A program made the position numbers and the translations under genes. 64,000 bases of DNA from Rahnella victoriana (lineage in GTDB: Bacteria > Pseudomonadota > Gammaproteobacteria > Enterobacterales > Enterobacteriaceae): NCBI RefSeq assembly GCF_004330295.1, contig NZ_SJOJ01000026.1, positions 1 to 64,000 on the forward strand, written 5' to 3'. Positions 10,739 through 20,231 of this stretch are shown one piece after another. The notes under the pieces are model-generated. The model saw only the letters and a program-made list of their open reading frames with translations, did not search any database and was not told the DNA's origin. The first letter of the stretch is position 1. Every line of letters starts with the position of its first letter.

Positions 10739-11277
10739 ATCAGGCAGAACTGAAAGCCCGCACGGAACAGATATTGCGGGATCTGCATATCGACCCGACG
10801 GTGATCGCTCACCGTACGTTGCCCTACTTCGAAGAAGTAAGTGAGCACTTACTGGAGGATGTGGAAACTGACCCTGAAACCGGTAAAACCTACCGCCTGA
10901 TCGCCCCCGCCTCTGCCGCCTGGCATAAGATGAAGCAGCAGGCTGCCGCCGACGGCGTGGCGATCTATCTGGTCTCTGCTTTTCGCAGTCTGGATTATCA
11001 GGCCGGGTTACTGCGTAAGAAGCTGGATCAGGGAATTTCACCGGCCGTCTTCTTCACCTCGCTGGCGCCCCCCGGATGCAGCGAACATCACACCGGCTGC
11101 GCGGTCGACATCAATACCCCCGGCTGCGATGAAGTGACCGGCGTGTTCGGCGACACTGAGGCTTTTCAGTGGTTGCAGGCCAACGCCGCTGGCTTCGGTT
11201 TCGTGATGTCCTTCCCGCTGAACAACCCGTGGGGCTTCATTTATGAGCCGTGGCACTGGTGCTGGCATCCGCAATAA
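10735..11277 (+). CDS. M15 family D-alanyl-D-alanine/L,D-carboxypeptidase (VanY/LdcB-like)
   Basis: Encodes 180 residues. It carries the zinc-site motif SxHxxGxAxD as SEHHTGCAVD (Ser116, His118, Asp125) and the downstream EPWHW with catalytic Glu171 and zinc-ligand His174. It also has the SAFRSLDYQAGLL segment typical of the LAS superfamily. These zinc enzymes trim D-amino acids from peptidoglycan stem peptides. There is no signal peptide or membrane anchor, unlike the exported VanY-type enzymes, so it probably acts on cytoplasmic recycled muropeptides. It starts within the preceding C26 hydrolase gene (ATGA overlap). Whether it cuts D,D- or L,D-bonds cannot be read from sequence alone. Confidence 0.82.
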   Translation: MNQAELKARTEQILRDLHIDPTVIAHRTLPYFEEVSEHLLEDVETDPETGKTYRLIAPASAAWHKMKQQAAADGVAIYLVSAFRSLDYQAGLLRKKLDQGISPAVFFTSLAPPGCSEHHTGCAVDINTPGCDEVTGVFGDTEAFQWLQANAAGFGFVMSFPLNNPWGFIYEPWHWCWHPQ

Positions 11278-11350
11278 AATACAGTGACCTGCTTCTCAGT
11301 TTCCATCACTAAAATTGTCGCCGAAACATTTATCTGTTAGGCCAGTTTTC

Positions 11351-11401
11351 TGTTCCATTTTTCGAACAAATAAAACACACTATGCCCTCAACAGACGTCT
11401 G
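11351..11401. promoter_or_regulatory. Inverted repeats upstream of sotB (possible operator)
   Basis: Two dyads sit in the 173-bp gap before sotB: TGTTC-(8 bases)-GAACA at 11,351-11,368 and the perfect palindrome CAGACGTCTG at 11,392-11,401. Either could be a regulator site. No regulator gene is adjacent to sotB, so this is weak. Confidence 0.3.
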
Positions 11402-11450
11402 CCAGACAGATGCCTGATCCCAACATCATTCTTATAAGTCATAAATTTCA

Positions 11451-12635
11451 ATGCAATCAGATACCGTTTCGCGCAGGACAGCATGGCTCCGCGTTGTGAT
11501 GATGGCTATTGCCGCGTTCATCTTCAACACCACTGAATTCGTGCCTGTCGGATTACTTTCCGATATCGCCGCCAGCTTCAACATGAAGACCGCACAGGTC
11601 GGTCTGATGCTGACCATCTACGCCTGGGTGGTGGCGCTGATGTCACTGCCGCTGATGCTGCTGACCCGCAATGTTGAGCGAAAACGGTTACTGATCATCA
11701 TCTTTGTGATATTCATCGCCAGCCATATTCTTTCGGTTGTGGCCTGGGATTTCTGGAGCCTGGTCGCCTCGCGCGTCGGTATCGCCCTCGCCCATGCGAT
11801 TTTCTGGTCAATTACCGCATCACTGGCCATCCGCGTCGCCCCTGCCGGTAAAAAAACGCAGGCGCTCAGTATGTTAGCCACCGGCACCGCGCTGGCGATG
11901 GTGCTCGGTTTACCGCTCGGTCGCCTGATCGGCCAGTATCTTGGCTGGCGCACCACCTTTATGAGCATCGGCATCGTTGCGCTGCTGACGCTGATTTGCC
12001 TGATCAAACTGCTGCCACCGTTACCGAGCGAACATACCGGTTCACTGAAAAGCGTGCCGATGCTGTTCCGTCGTCCGGCGCTGGTCGGCATGTATCTGCT
12101 GACTGCACTGATAGTGACCGCTCACTATACGGCATACAGCTACATCGAGCCGTTTATCCAGACCGTCGCCAGTATGGGTGAAAACTTCACCACCTTCCTG
12201 CTGCTGATTTTCGGCGGCGCGGGCATCCTTGGCAGCATTGCGTTCAGCGTGCTCGGCAACCGCTTCCCGGCGGCGATGCTCAGCGGCCCGATCCTGCTGG
12301 TCACCCTCAGCATGTTGCTGTTATTTGTGGCGGTGATGAATCCGGTTGCGATTTCAGTGCTTTGTGTGATCTGGGGACTGGCAATGATGATTATCGGACT
12401 GGCATTGCAGGTGCGCGTACTGGCGCTGGCGACAGACGCTACTGACGTCTCAATGGCGCTGCTGTCCGGCATCTATAACATCGGTATCGGCGCGGGCGCG
12501 CTGATCGGTAATCAGGTGAGTCTGCATCTTGAAATGAGCCACGTCGGTTACGCCGGTGGCCTGATTGGCTGCGTGGCCTTCGTGTGGTGTCTGACGATTT
12601 TCAAACGCTATCCGCAGCTGAAAGTGACGAACTGA
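11451..12635 (+). CDS. sotB: Sugar efflux transporter SotB (MFS)
   Basis: Encodes 394 residues with 12 predicted membrane segments. It is very similar to E. coli SotB/YdeA, which exports arabinose and IPTG-like sugars. Recognisable segments are the N-terminal [19 protein letters not shown], the loop [11 protein letters not shown] after TM2 and the [19 protein letters not shown] motif in TM5. It stands alone: the upstream gene ends 173 bp earlier and an intrinsic terminator follows 20 bp after the stop. Confidence 0.88.
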   Translation: MQSDTVSRRTAWLRVVMMAIAAFIFNTTEFVPVGLLSDIAASFNMKTAQVGLMLTIYAWVVALMSLPLMLLTRNVERKRLLIIIFVIFIASHILSVVAWDFWSLVASRVGIALAHAIFWSITASLAIRVAPAGKKTQALSMLATGTALAMVLGLPLGRLIGQYLGWRTTFMSIGIVALLTLICLIKLLPPLPSEHTGSLKSVPMLFRRPALVGMYLLTALIVTAHYTAYSYIEPFIQTVASMGENFTTFLLLIFGGAGILGSIAFSVLGNRFPAAMLSGPILLVTLSMLLLFVAVMNPVAISVLCVIWGLAMMIIGLALQVRVLALATDATDVSMALLSGIYNIGIGAGALIGNQVSLHLEMSHVGYAGGLIGCVAFVWCLTIFKRYPQLKVTN

Positions 12636-12654
12636 CACCTGAATGTGAAAAGAA

Positions 12655-12680
12655 AACCGGCATGTTTGCCGGTTTTTTAT
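12655..12680 (+). terminator. Intrinsic terminator after sotB
   Basis: AACCGGCA and TGCCGGTT form an 8-bp stem around the loop TGTT, followed directly by a T-run. It lies between sotB and the convergent DUF2000 gene. Confidence 0.85.
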
Positions 12681-12698
12681 ATCCCTATATTCAACTGA

Positions 12699-13115
12699 TT
12701 AGCGCAATAATTTCAGATTCCCCGTCAGCGATTTTATCCACTTTTCCGGCCCCACCAGCCCGACACCGTCGATCACCTCATCGTATAAATCCCGCAGCGG
12801 AAACGTCATTTCGTATTGCTCAAACTGATGCATCGTGCGGGCAAATACCGGAAACGGCACCACGCCGTGCTCACCTTCCGCCTCCAGCGCCTTAAACATC
12901 AGCGCCTTTATGTGATCGGGCGTTGCCTGAAGAACGGGCAGCGGCGTTTTCGAGATGGTCGCGGTCGTGACGCCCTTCGCATCGGTCAGCGAACTGCCCG
13001 CCAGCATCGGGAATTTTGCCGCTAATCCGATACCAATTACGCCTGCCGTGTTCGCCAGTAATCCCGGTGGAAGCTCCGGGTTGAGGATAATTGCCACCCG
13101 CAGGTTGTCTGCCAT
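12699..13115 (-). CDS. DUF2000 family protein
   Basis: Encodes 138 residues starting MADNLRVAIILNPELPPGLLANTAGVIGIGLAA, the typical N-terminus of DUF2000. I chose the ATG at 13,115 because AAGGG lies 9-10 bases upstream; a frame-consistent ATG at 13,148 would add 11 residues of no family likeness. The fold is known to resemble peptidyl-tRNA hydrolase 2, but no function is established. It is divergent from an Lrp/AsnC-type regulator gene, a pairing seen in many proteobacteria, so it is probably under that regulator's control. Confidence 0.72.
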   Translation of the reverse strand: MADNLRVAIILNPELPPGLLANTAGVIGIGLAAKFPMLAGSSLTDAKGVTTATISKTPLPVLQATPDHIKALMFKALEAEGEHGVVPFPVFARTMHQFEQYEMTFPLRDLYDEVIDGVGLVGPEKWIKSLTGNLKLLR

Positions 13116-13248
13116 TTTGTACGCCCTTTTCATCATTATTGATGACAAAAATGATAGCGGCCGGCCGCCGGAAGGTGCTTTCTTTTTGCGCGGTAAAATG
13201 CCCTAATCTGGTTATCCCTTTCTAAAAATCACACGTAAAAGGCAGATT

Positions 13249-13725
13249 ATGTCCGTATCTGAAATTTCACCGGCAGACCTTCGCATTCTTAAACAACTTC
13301 AGAAATCAGGCAGAATGACCAATCAGGAGCTGGCAGAAAAAGTGGGCATGGCAGCCTCACCCTGCTGGCGGCGCATGAAACAGCTGGAAAACAGCGGCGT
13401 GATCACCGGTTATCAGGCAAACATCGACCGGAAGAAAATCGGGCTGGGGCTGCTGGCGTTTATCCGGGTAAAAATCGACAGCCACAGCGAGGAAGATGCG
13501 CAACGTTTCGAGCAGGAAGTCGGCGCTCTGCCTCCGGTGATTGCCTGTTACGCGATTGCCGGTGACGCGGATTTTATGTTGCAGGTGGTCTCAAAAGATC
13601 TCGACAGTTTTTCCAGCTTCGCGATGGAAGTGGTGCGGCGTTTACCGGGCATTAAAGAGATGCAGACTTCGTTTGTGCTTCGGGAAGTGAAACCGCTGGA
13701 TGTGTTGCCGCTGGAGGGGATTTAA
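13249..13725 (+). CDS. Lrp/AsnC family transcriptional regulator
   Basis: Encodes 158 residues. The N-terminal helix-turn-helix (about residues 8-50, DLRILKQLQKSGRMTNQELA then GMAASPCWRRMKQLENSGVI) is followed by the ligand-binding RAM domain (about 68-145, with GLLAFIRVKI and VIACYAIAGDADFMLQVV). Such proteins form octamers and respond to amino acids. The divergent neighbour is the DUF2000 gene, 133 bp away, the most likely target. The residues needed to identify the ligand cannot be judged here; it is not Lrp itself, which is about 164 residues and highly conserved. Confidence 0.85.
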   Translation: MSVSEISPADLRILKQLQKSGRMTNQELAEKVGMAASPCWRRMKQLENSGVITGYQANIDRKKIGLGLLAFIRVKIDSHSEEDAQRFEQEVGALPPVIACYAIAGDADFMLQVVSKDLDSFSSFAMEVVRRLPGIKEMQTSFVLREVKPLDVLPLEGI

Positions 13726-13785
13726 GGACATTCGAGGGTATGGCAAAATGCTGAACGATGTTGAATAAAACACTTCCTGGCCAAC

Positions 13786-13831
13786 ATGACAAGTAGATAG
13801 TTATGCGATAAAATTTACATAAATATGCAAA
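13786..13831 (+). promoter_or_regulatory. argG promoter with two ARG-box-like operators
   Basis: A sigma70-like promoter is visible: ATGACA (13,786-13,791), 17 bases, then TAAAAT (13,809-13,814). Two 18-bp imperfect palindromes resembling the ArgR operator (WNTGAATWWWWATTCANW) overlap it: 13,792-13,809 and 13,814-13,831. Their centres are 22 bp apart; ArgR boxes normally come in pairs about 21 bp apart. This fits arginine repression of argG by hexameric ArgR. The match to consensus is partial. Confidence 0.55.
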
Positions 13832-13916
13832 ATGTCTTTTACCCGACGCCGGTTTTGCGATATCAATATAGGCATTGAAACCTTTAGCAGACAGACCCAA
13901 TTCATACAGGATTTAA

Positions 13917-15281
<1,365 letters not shown>

Positions 15282-15330
15282 TTGCTGTTGGTGTAAACCA
15301 TTTGCTAGAACTTGCATGGATCCGTTCCTT

Positions 15331-15455
15331 GCTCCTCCCCCTGCGAAGGGGGAGGCTGGGAGGGGGTTTAGCAAATCATAAAATAGTCGATATTTCCGCA
15401 TTGCGATCTGACCTTAATACCCCACCCCAACCCTCCCCTTCGCAGGGGAGGGAGC
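15331..15455. repeat. Paired inverted GC-rich intergenic repeat (copy 1)
   Basis: Two arms face each other: 15,331-15,368 (GCTCCTCCCCCTGCGAAGGG followed by GGAGGCTGGGAGGGGG) and 15,415-15,455 (ACCCCACCCCAACCCTCCCC then TTCGCAGGGGAGGGAGC). Each arm also folds on itself. The right arm (41 bases) is identical to bases 50,793-50,833. This is the layout of REP/BIME-type dispersed elements. It lies just after argG and may act as its 3' stabiliser or terminator. Confidence 0.8.
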
Positions 15456-15653
15456 CGACCGAATTCTTACGCGGCAACCGTGCTTGAAAGCCTTCATGTT
15501 TCTTCTCTCCCTGCGCAGTATAGGCAGCTGATTTGCATCGACTTTTAGTTTTTGATTCAAAATTTGTATGCGCAGAAACGACGTACAGGAAATACGAATA
15601 AAAGAGAGTAGGTAGTGGATTTTTGAGAGTAGTGAACAGATTCGAGGAAGAAG

Positions 15654-15675
15654 CTTTTGGAGCGGGTGAAGGGAA
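15654..15675. repeat. Left attachment site of the satellite (attL core)
   Basis: These 22 bases are identical, in direct orientation, to 26,340-26,361, which covers the 3' end of the intact tRNA-Gly gene. This is the duplicated core left by site-specific integration into the tRNA 3' end. At this end only the tRNA tail is present, with no tRNA body. Confidence 0.9.
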
Positions 15676-16525
15676 CGGTAATTTAAATATAAGCACATGA
15701 TAATAATGAATTAAATATCATTAAGTTAATTTAGTATACACATTACTATACACTTCCCCTCACTCTGCCTTTAGTAGACAACCTTGCTCTATGCGGTTTT
15801 CTAATTTACTAACTGTGGTTCATCACAGCTCGTCTCTGTATGTGAAAATTAATATGTTGGCCTCGATATTTATCCCAAACGCGCTGTTATCACGACACGG
15901 CTATTTGCATTCGATTGGCCACCTGACACCCATTTGCGTTTTAGTTGACTATCGCCAACAGAATCTAACCCGACCAAACTACATTGACAGGCAGCTGTCA
16001 ACGATAAGCTGACTTAGAAGTCAATTATTTAAATGTATCGGACTTCAAAAAAAGCTAAATAAAAAAATATCAACTAAAACAGATTTATCTGGCGGAATTA
16101 CCACATTCGGTGAAACTTCCACTGACAGAGTAAACCCGAATGGCCGGAGGGACAGCGAAAGGTCAACGCTCCAACGGCGGGTAATTGCAATGTTCCCCCA
16201 GATACTCATATGGTAGCAAGTAACCCCTCGGAGACATGGCATATAGCATTTGCACGGAAACCATCCTTGCCATTTCGCGCACATTATTTTTCTGAAAAAT
16301 TGCTACTGCGGGTGAGCGTCCTGCAGGGAGATCTCTCAGAGGCACATCGGTTGCATCATAAAAGAGAAGTTTTTAAAACATAGAATTAAAAAAGTCCTGT
16401 CGCGGCGGGTAGTCAAAAAAACTGAGAGTGCGGGGCTCTCGGAGCATTCGATAAACTGCCTGTAAACTCGAATGCGGCTAAGTTAAGATGTAGAAACCAC
16501 TAAAAGCAGTGTTTAGGAGTAGTAA
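15676..16525. other. Left end of the satellite, no supported gene
   Basis: This 850-bp stretch between attL and the first cargo gene is AT-rich, with only short frames lacking ribosome sites or recognisable products. It holds a perfect 8-bp dyad (GCATTCGA at 16,444-16,451 and TCGAATGC at 16,468-16,475) about 50 bp before the cargo start. A smaller GAGAG...CTCTC hairpin lies next to it. In P4 this end is regulatory or accessory DNA. Confidence 0.5.
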
Positions 16526-17305
16526 ATGAACATTCGTCATTACCTTGCTAAATTCGAAAAGAAAAAAACACCTGACCGTATCACTCTTAACTATGAAACT
16601 GCCATCCATTATGATGCGTATTCCGTGTATATCACCCATCTCGATAGTGGTCAGGAGTATCTTTTTAAAGGTTATGAAAATAATAAAATTAGTGTACTGA
16701 GGTGGAATTCAGAGCAAAATATATTCAACATTCCAGAAAATTTAAATCCAGATGGTTTGGTCTCAGAGTCCTTTTCAGGGATTTATTACTACAAAGCCCA
16801 TGAATTAAGATTTACCACCCTGAAAGACCTTACTTGGTGGCGTGAGATGAAATTTAAATTATCGGCTATTAAGGATAACTGGGTTAGCAGCCGAGAAAAA
16901 TATCGTTATCGAAAACAGCGTAAAGAAATAAAAAATCTACATGATGTTTTATCGGCGGTAATTTCTTTATATCTTGACCAAAAAGAAGGGGGCGGTATTA
17001 GCCATATCAATATTATGTCAGTCGTTTTTGGTAAATTGTGGTTTTATCATGATGAAAAAGATAGAATGAGAAAACAATTAACCCTTACGCTTGAGGCATT
17101 TGTGATTAATGGCGAACTAACTAAAACTCATGGGGGTAACTATACTGTTAATGGAAGAGCACTAATGACACTTAACAAATATATCGAAGAGGAACAACGT
17201 TACGTTGAATCGACTAAAATCCAGAAACGTATGGTCTGGGCAACAGTATTCTCATTTATTGCTGCCTTCGCCAGTGCCGTGGCAGCGTTTAAAGCTTTGA
17301 AATAA
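16526..17305 (+). CDS. Unknown satellite cargo protein with C-terminal membrane anchor
   Basis: Encodes 259 residues; I do not recognise the family. The ATG has TAGGAG 8-9 bases upstream. Residues 1-110 look like a beta-rich domain, followed by a basic helix (about 115-138, KYRYRKQRKEIKN). Residues 138-225 could be a winged helix (helices, then ELTKTHGGNYTVNGRAL). Residues 236-256 (MVWATVFSFIAAFASAVAAF) form one membrane helix at the very end, so the protein is probably tail-anchored with most of it in the cytoplasm. Base composition is much more AT-rich than the flanking genome. It is 45 bp upstream of a nuclease-like gene on the same strand and likely forms a two-gene unit with it. Confidence 0.75.
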   Translation: MNIRHYLAKFEKKKTPDRITLNYETAIHYDAYSVYITHLDSGQEYLFKGYENNKISVLRWNSEQNIFNIPENLNPDGLVSESFSGIYYYKAHELRFTTLKDLTWWREMKFKLSAIKDNWVSSREKYRYRKQRKEIKNLHDVLSAVISLYLDQKEGGGISHINIMSVVFGKLWFYHDEKDRMRKQLTLTLEAFVINGELTKTHGGNYTVNGRALMTLNKYIEEEQRYVESTKIQKRMVWATVFSFIAAFASAVAAFKALK

Positions 17306-17350
17306 CACAGTTGAGATTTATCGACAAATAAAAAAGGCGAGGCCTATATA

Positions 17351-18895
17351 ATGCTAAGGAAAATAACTAAAAACACTGGTTTCAACAGTTCTGAAGAAAA
17401 ATTAATTGATTTAGCAGACACTGCTTTTATGGGACTATGGTCTTATGCAAATATTTATAGTGATGAGGGATATTCAAAAAACAAAACCGGCAAGGAAGTA
17501 TGTGACTTAATTGTAGTTTTTGATAAAGATGTAATTATCTTCTCAGATAAGAACATCAAATTTAATTCTACCAAGACCTTAGAAGTTGCGTGGAAACGCT
17601 GGTATAAGAAATCAGTATTAGAGTCGTCAGACCAACTTTATGGGGCAGAGAACTTTATAAAGAGGTATCCAAGTAGAATATTTCTTGATAAAGAATGCAA
17701 AAACTCACTTCCTTTTGAAATACATAATGATTTTAAATTCCATCTAATAGGTGTTATTAACAACGTTTCAAGAGTTGCGCAGGATTTTTATGATAGCATT
17801 GCTCCGGGAAGTTCACCCACATTATTCAACGCCTTTGTATTTGATGGAGTGGAATGTTTAGAATTCCCTTTTTGCATCGGCGATATTGATAGAAGCAAAA
17901 CCTTTATCCATTTTTTTGATGAAACTTCTCTTAGCATTGTATTGACAGAGCTAAATACCACTTCTGATTTCTTGGATTATATAAAAGAAAGAGAAAGAGT
18001 CGTAAGAATTGGTGCATTAAAAGTTAGCCCAGGGGAGGAGGAAATACTCGCCACTTATTTGATGAATAACAAAAAAATCCTTAATGAGGATTTTTTGAAA
18101 GATGAGAATTTTGCAATTCTTCCTGAAAATGAGTGGTGTTATTATCGATCAACACATTGGTTTAAATATTCACAAGCCATGAAAAAAGGAAGTGAGTATT
18201 GGGATGATTTAATAAGGATATTTTCTGATAGTATATTGTCGAGCAACGTTGGTTTTTTTAAAGAACATGACTTTATGACACACGAGCTAGCAGTTAGAGA
18301 GCTCGCCAAAGAAAGCCGTAAATCTAGATATTTTTTATCAAGAAGTTATGTGGAAAAATTTGAGAAATCTCATTCAAGAAAGCCTTCCGCAAGGCTCGTT
18401 GAGTCCTTAGATGAAAAAGGGAAGTTTTATTTATTTCTTTTCTTCCCAAGAAATATTTCAGATTCAGACGCCGACTACAGGCATGCCCGAGTAGGTTGCA
18501 TCTATGCCTATATACCCTACGTATTAAATAAATATGATAGTGTAGATAAACTTTGTGTTATCGCAACAGAACCTAACGGATGCCCAATTCGTTCAGAAGA
18601 TCTAGTTTACATCAATCGAACTTTTTCAAATAAAAAAATAAATCAAAGAGAGCTTAATGATTTGTTAAAAAAACATAGTGTTACTTTTGATGTGGAGTAT
18701 ACAAAAAACAATCATTTAGATGGTGATATTGGTTACTTGTTAACTATAGAAGAAGTTAAAAATGAAATTATAATGAAAGATTTGAGTAGAAGATTTTCTA
18801 GAAAAAATATAAACATGACAAAAATTAAAGTAGGTAGGAATGAGCCCTGCCCATGTGGCTCTGGTAATAAATATAAAAAATGTCATGGTAAGTAA
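17351..18895 (+). CDS. Nuclease-like cargo protein with C-terminal SEC-C zinc motif
   Basis: Encodes 514 residues with strongly AT-rich codon use. The N-terminal part (about 45-110) carries GKEVCDLIVVFDKDVIIFSD followed by KNIKF and AWKRWYKKSV. This resembles the beta-hairpin core of PD-(D/E)XK-type nucleases (Glu49, Asp52, then Asp66-Lys67), though the spacing is not canonical. Residues 496-514 form a SEC-C zinc motif with Cys500, Cys502, Cys511 and His512 (RNEPCPCGSGNKYKKCHGK). The middle 380 residues are unassigned. SEC-C motifs also occur at the ends of SecA and of many unrelated proteins. It follows the membrane-anchored gene by 45 bp. Being in a P4 cargo slot, an anti-phage role is a reasonable guess, not shown. 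Confidence 0.75.
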   Translation: MLRKITKNTGFNSSEEKLIDLADTAFMGLWSYANIYSDEGYSKNKTGKEVCDLIVVFDKDVIIFSDKNIKFNSTKTLEVAWKRWYKKSVLESSDQLYGAENFIKRYPSRIFLDKECKNSLPFEIHNDFKFHLIGVINNVSRVAQDFYDSIAPGSSPTLFNAFVFDGVECLEFPFCIGDIDRSKTFIHFFDETSLSIVLTELNTTSDFLDYIKERERVVRIGALKVSPGEEEILATYLMNNKKILNEDFLKDENFAILPENEWCYYRSTHWFKYSQAMKKGSEYWDDLIRIFSDSILSSNVGFFKEHDFMTHELAVRELAKESRKSRYFLSRSYVEKFEKSHSRKPSARLVESLDEKGKFYLFLFFPRNISDSDADYRHARVGCIYAYIPYVLNKYDSVDKLCVIATEPNGCPIRSEDLVYINRTFSNKKINQRELNDLLKKHSVTFDVEYTKNNHLDGDIGYLLTIEEVKNEIIMKDLSRRFSRKNINMTKIKVGRNEPCPCGSGNKYKKCHGK

Positions 18896-18920
18896 CCTTT
18901 CTATTAAACAAACCATAGAG

Positions 18921-19130
18921 AAGGTGGAAATGTTTCAGTTGGAGCAGGCCGGCCACCTTTTCTTCTGCCACACCTCGGCGCGCGCAATTCTCCCCGCCTG
19001 CCCGCTGCTGACTTAGCTCACTGGTTTTAATGCATGAAATAAAACCTCTGAAAGCCCGTGTAGCAAGGGTTTTGAGCCCTTTTTAGCACGCCGGATTGCA
19101 TGCAAAACCATGCACCCTATGCATGCAGAG
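18921..19130. other. Candidate cos/packaging region of the satellite
   Basis: This non-coding stretch lies between cargo and delta, the position of cos in P4. TTCTCCCCGCCTGCCC at 18,988-19,003 resembles the P2/P4 cohesive-end sequence as I recall it (reverse strand CTTTCCCCGCCTCGCC). Next to it are short palindromes: TTGCATGCAA at 19,096-19,105 and TGCATGCA at 19,120-19,127. At its left edge AAGGTGG (18,921-18,927) pairs with CCACCTT (18,953-18,959) followed by TTCTTC, a possible terminator for the cargo operon. Confidence 0.4.
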
Positions 19131-19193
19131 CTCACAAGGGCAGGCTAGCCAGAGAAAAGGCTGTCCGGAGGGACGGTTTTGCACTGCATTAAT

Positions 19194-19220
19194 GAAAAAT
19201 ACCGCCTTCTTCGAAAGCGG
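19194..19220 (-). terminator. Intrinsic terminator after delta
   Basis: Read on the minus strand, CCGCTTTC-GAA-GAAGGCGG forms an 8-bp stem with one mismatch, followed by TATTTTT. It sits 10 bp after the delta stop. Confidence 0.65.
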
Positions 19221-19229
19221 CACTTGAGA

Positions 19230-19439
19230 TTATTTTTTGGGGGATTGAGACAAGCCGAAATTTATATTTTTATGCTTTAGATTTTCTCTTTTAACGATTT
19301 TACTGACACTTTCATTTGTTTTAAATGCGCATGAGCATGCCAGCCTGGTGCACTGATAATAAGACTCCTTTGTCTGTTCGGTGATATAACGGCTTGTGCG
19401 AATGTGAGAAACAGAGCTGCAAAGCGGGCAGCGCATCAT
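19230..19439 (-). CDS. Ogr/Delta-type zinc-finger late-gene activator
   Basis: Encodes 69 residues with Cys4, Cys7, Cys30 and Cys35, exactly the C-X2-C-X22-C-X4-C zinc site of the phage Ogr/Delta family. These proteins activate late promoters of P2-like helpers and of the satellite by contacting RNA polymerase alpha. TAAGGAG precedes the start by about 9 bases. It starts 6 bp after the sid stop, so it is co-transcribed with sid, as in P4. P4 Delta itself is about 166 residues with two such domains; this one has a single domain like P2 Ogr (72 residues). Confidence 0.88.
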   Translation of the reverse strand: MMRCPLCSSVSHIRTSRYITEQTKESYYQCTRLACSCAFKTNESVSKIVKRENLKHKNINFGLSQSPKK

Positions 19440-19445
19440 TTGCTA

Positions 19446-20231
19446 TTACTCCTTATTTGAATTGATACGCTGGGAGAGTTTTTGAGCCAGCAATTGTCTT
19501 TTTATCGGGCTTTGCAGCAGCCCCATATCGACACCAGGCAGCGCAGGAGAATGCGTCCCGATTTTCTCCAACATAGGTTCTGCATCCATGTTGAACTGAC
19601 CTATGCTAGCCGCCCCGACAAGCGCCTTGCCAATTTCAGCGCTGACAATTTTGGCGGGCTCTACATAATGACCGGATTGTGTTTCCTGATAACTGACGTT
19701 GGATAACGCCAGCACTTTCAGCTTTACCGCACGAACTAGCGCCGGACTGAGATTGTTGATGGCCATGCGCCACTGTGTATCAGCATAGGCATTCAGTGCG
19801 CTGCGGTGGGCGCTAATCAACGCTCCACCAGCATTAGCACAATGCAACATCGCCGACTGTTTCTCGACACTCAACTCCTCAATAAGGTCATCAAACTCTT
19901 TTACTAACCCCTGCTGGATAGCCCGCTGACTGTGCGCGTTCTTGAGTTCGTCAGTCATAACCCCGCGTGACTTGCGAAAACGTGAACGCCAGCTCTCTTC
20001 GTTCTCTTTGATTTCGCTGTTCGCCGTTTCTTTTTCCTGGGCGCATCGGGCAATTGAACTTTCAATTTCATCAAGTGCACGCTTTTTCTCAGCAAACGCC
20101 GCTTTGGCCTGTTCAAAGTGTTGGATGGCACCTTCCGCGTTTCCTGATGATGGCTTTTCGTTGTGACCGGCTTTGACCTGAAGAAAATCCTGGATAACGA
20201 CTTCGACGGTTTTGGTTGAATCGGGTTTCAT
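19446..20231 (-). CDS. sid: P4 Sid-like capsid size determination protein
   Basis: Encodes 261 residues, nearly all helical and coiled-coil prone (for example about 30-75 and 110-150). P4 Sid is about 244 residues. The pattern QEK...W...FR...GVMTDELK......R....LV.E.DDL matches P4 Sid as I remember it (GVLSDELKQRH...ELVQEYDNL), and it lies directly upstream of the delta gene as in P4. Sid forms an external scaffold that makes the helper's capsid protein assemble small T=4 shells that fit the satellite genome. The promoter should lie in the iteron-rich region to its right. Confidence 0.78.
   Translation of the reverse strand: MKPDSTKTVEVVIQDFLQVKAGHNEKPSSGNAEGAIQHFEQAKAAFAEKKRALDEIESSIARCAQEKETANSEIKENEESWRSRFRKSRGVMTDELKNAHSQRAIQQGLVKEFDDLIEELSVEKQSAMLHCANAGGALISAHRSALNAYADTQWRMAINNLSPALVRAVKLKVLALSNVSYQETQSGHYVEPAKIVSAEIGKALVGAASIGQFNMDAEPMLEKIGTHSPALPGVDMGLLQSPIKRQLLAQKLSQRINSNKE

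Noticed and set aside
15791-16345. Short frames in the left end of the satellite (73, 79 and 60 codons)
   Set aside because: No ribosome sites, no recognisable family, overlapping frames on opposite strands and atypical composition.
15676-16525. Retron or other structured RNA upstream of the cargo
   Set aside because: Hairpins exist, but there is no reverse transcriptase gene nearby and no inverted-repeat layout typical of a retron.
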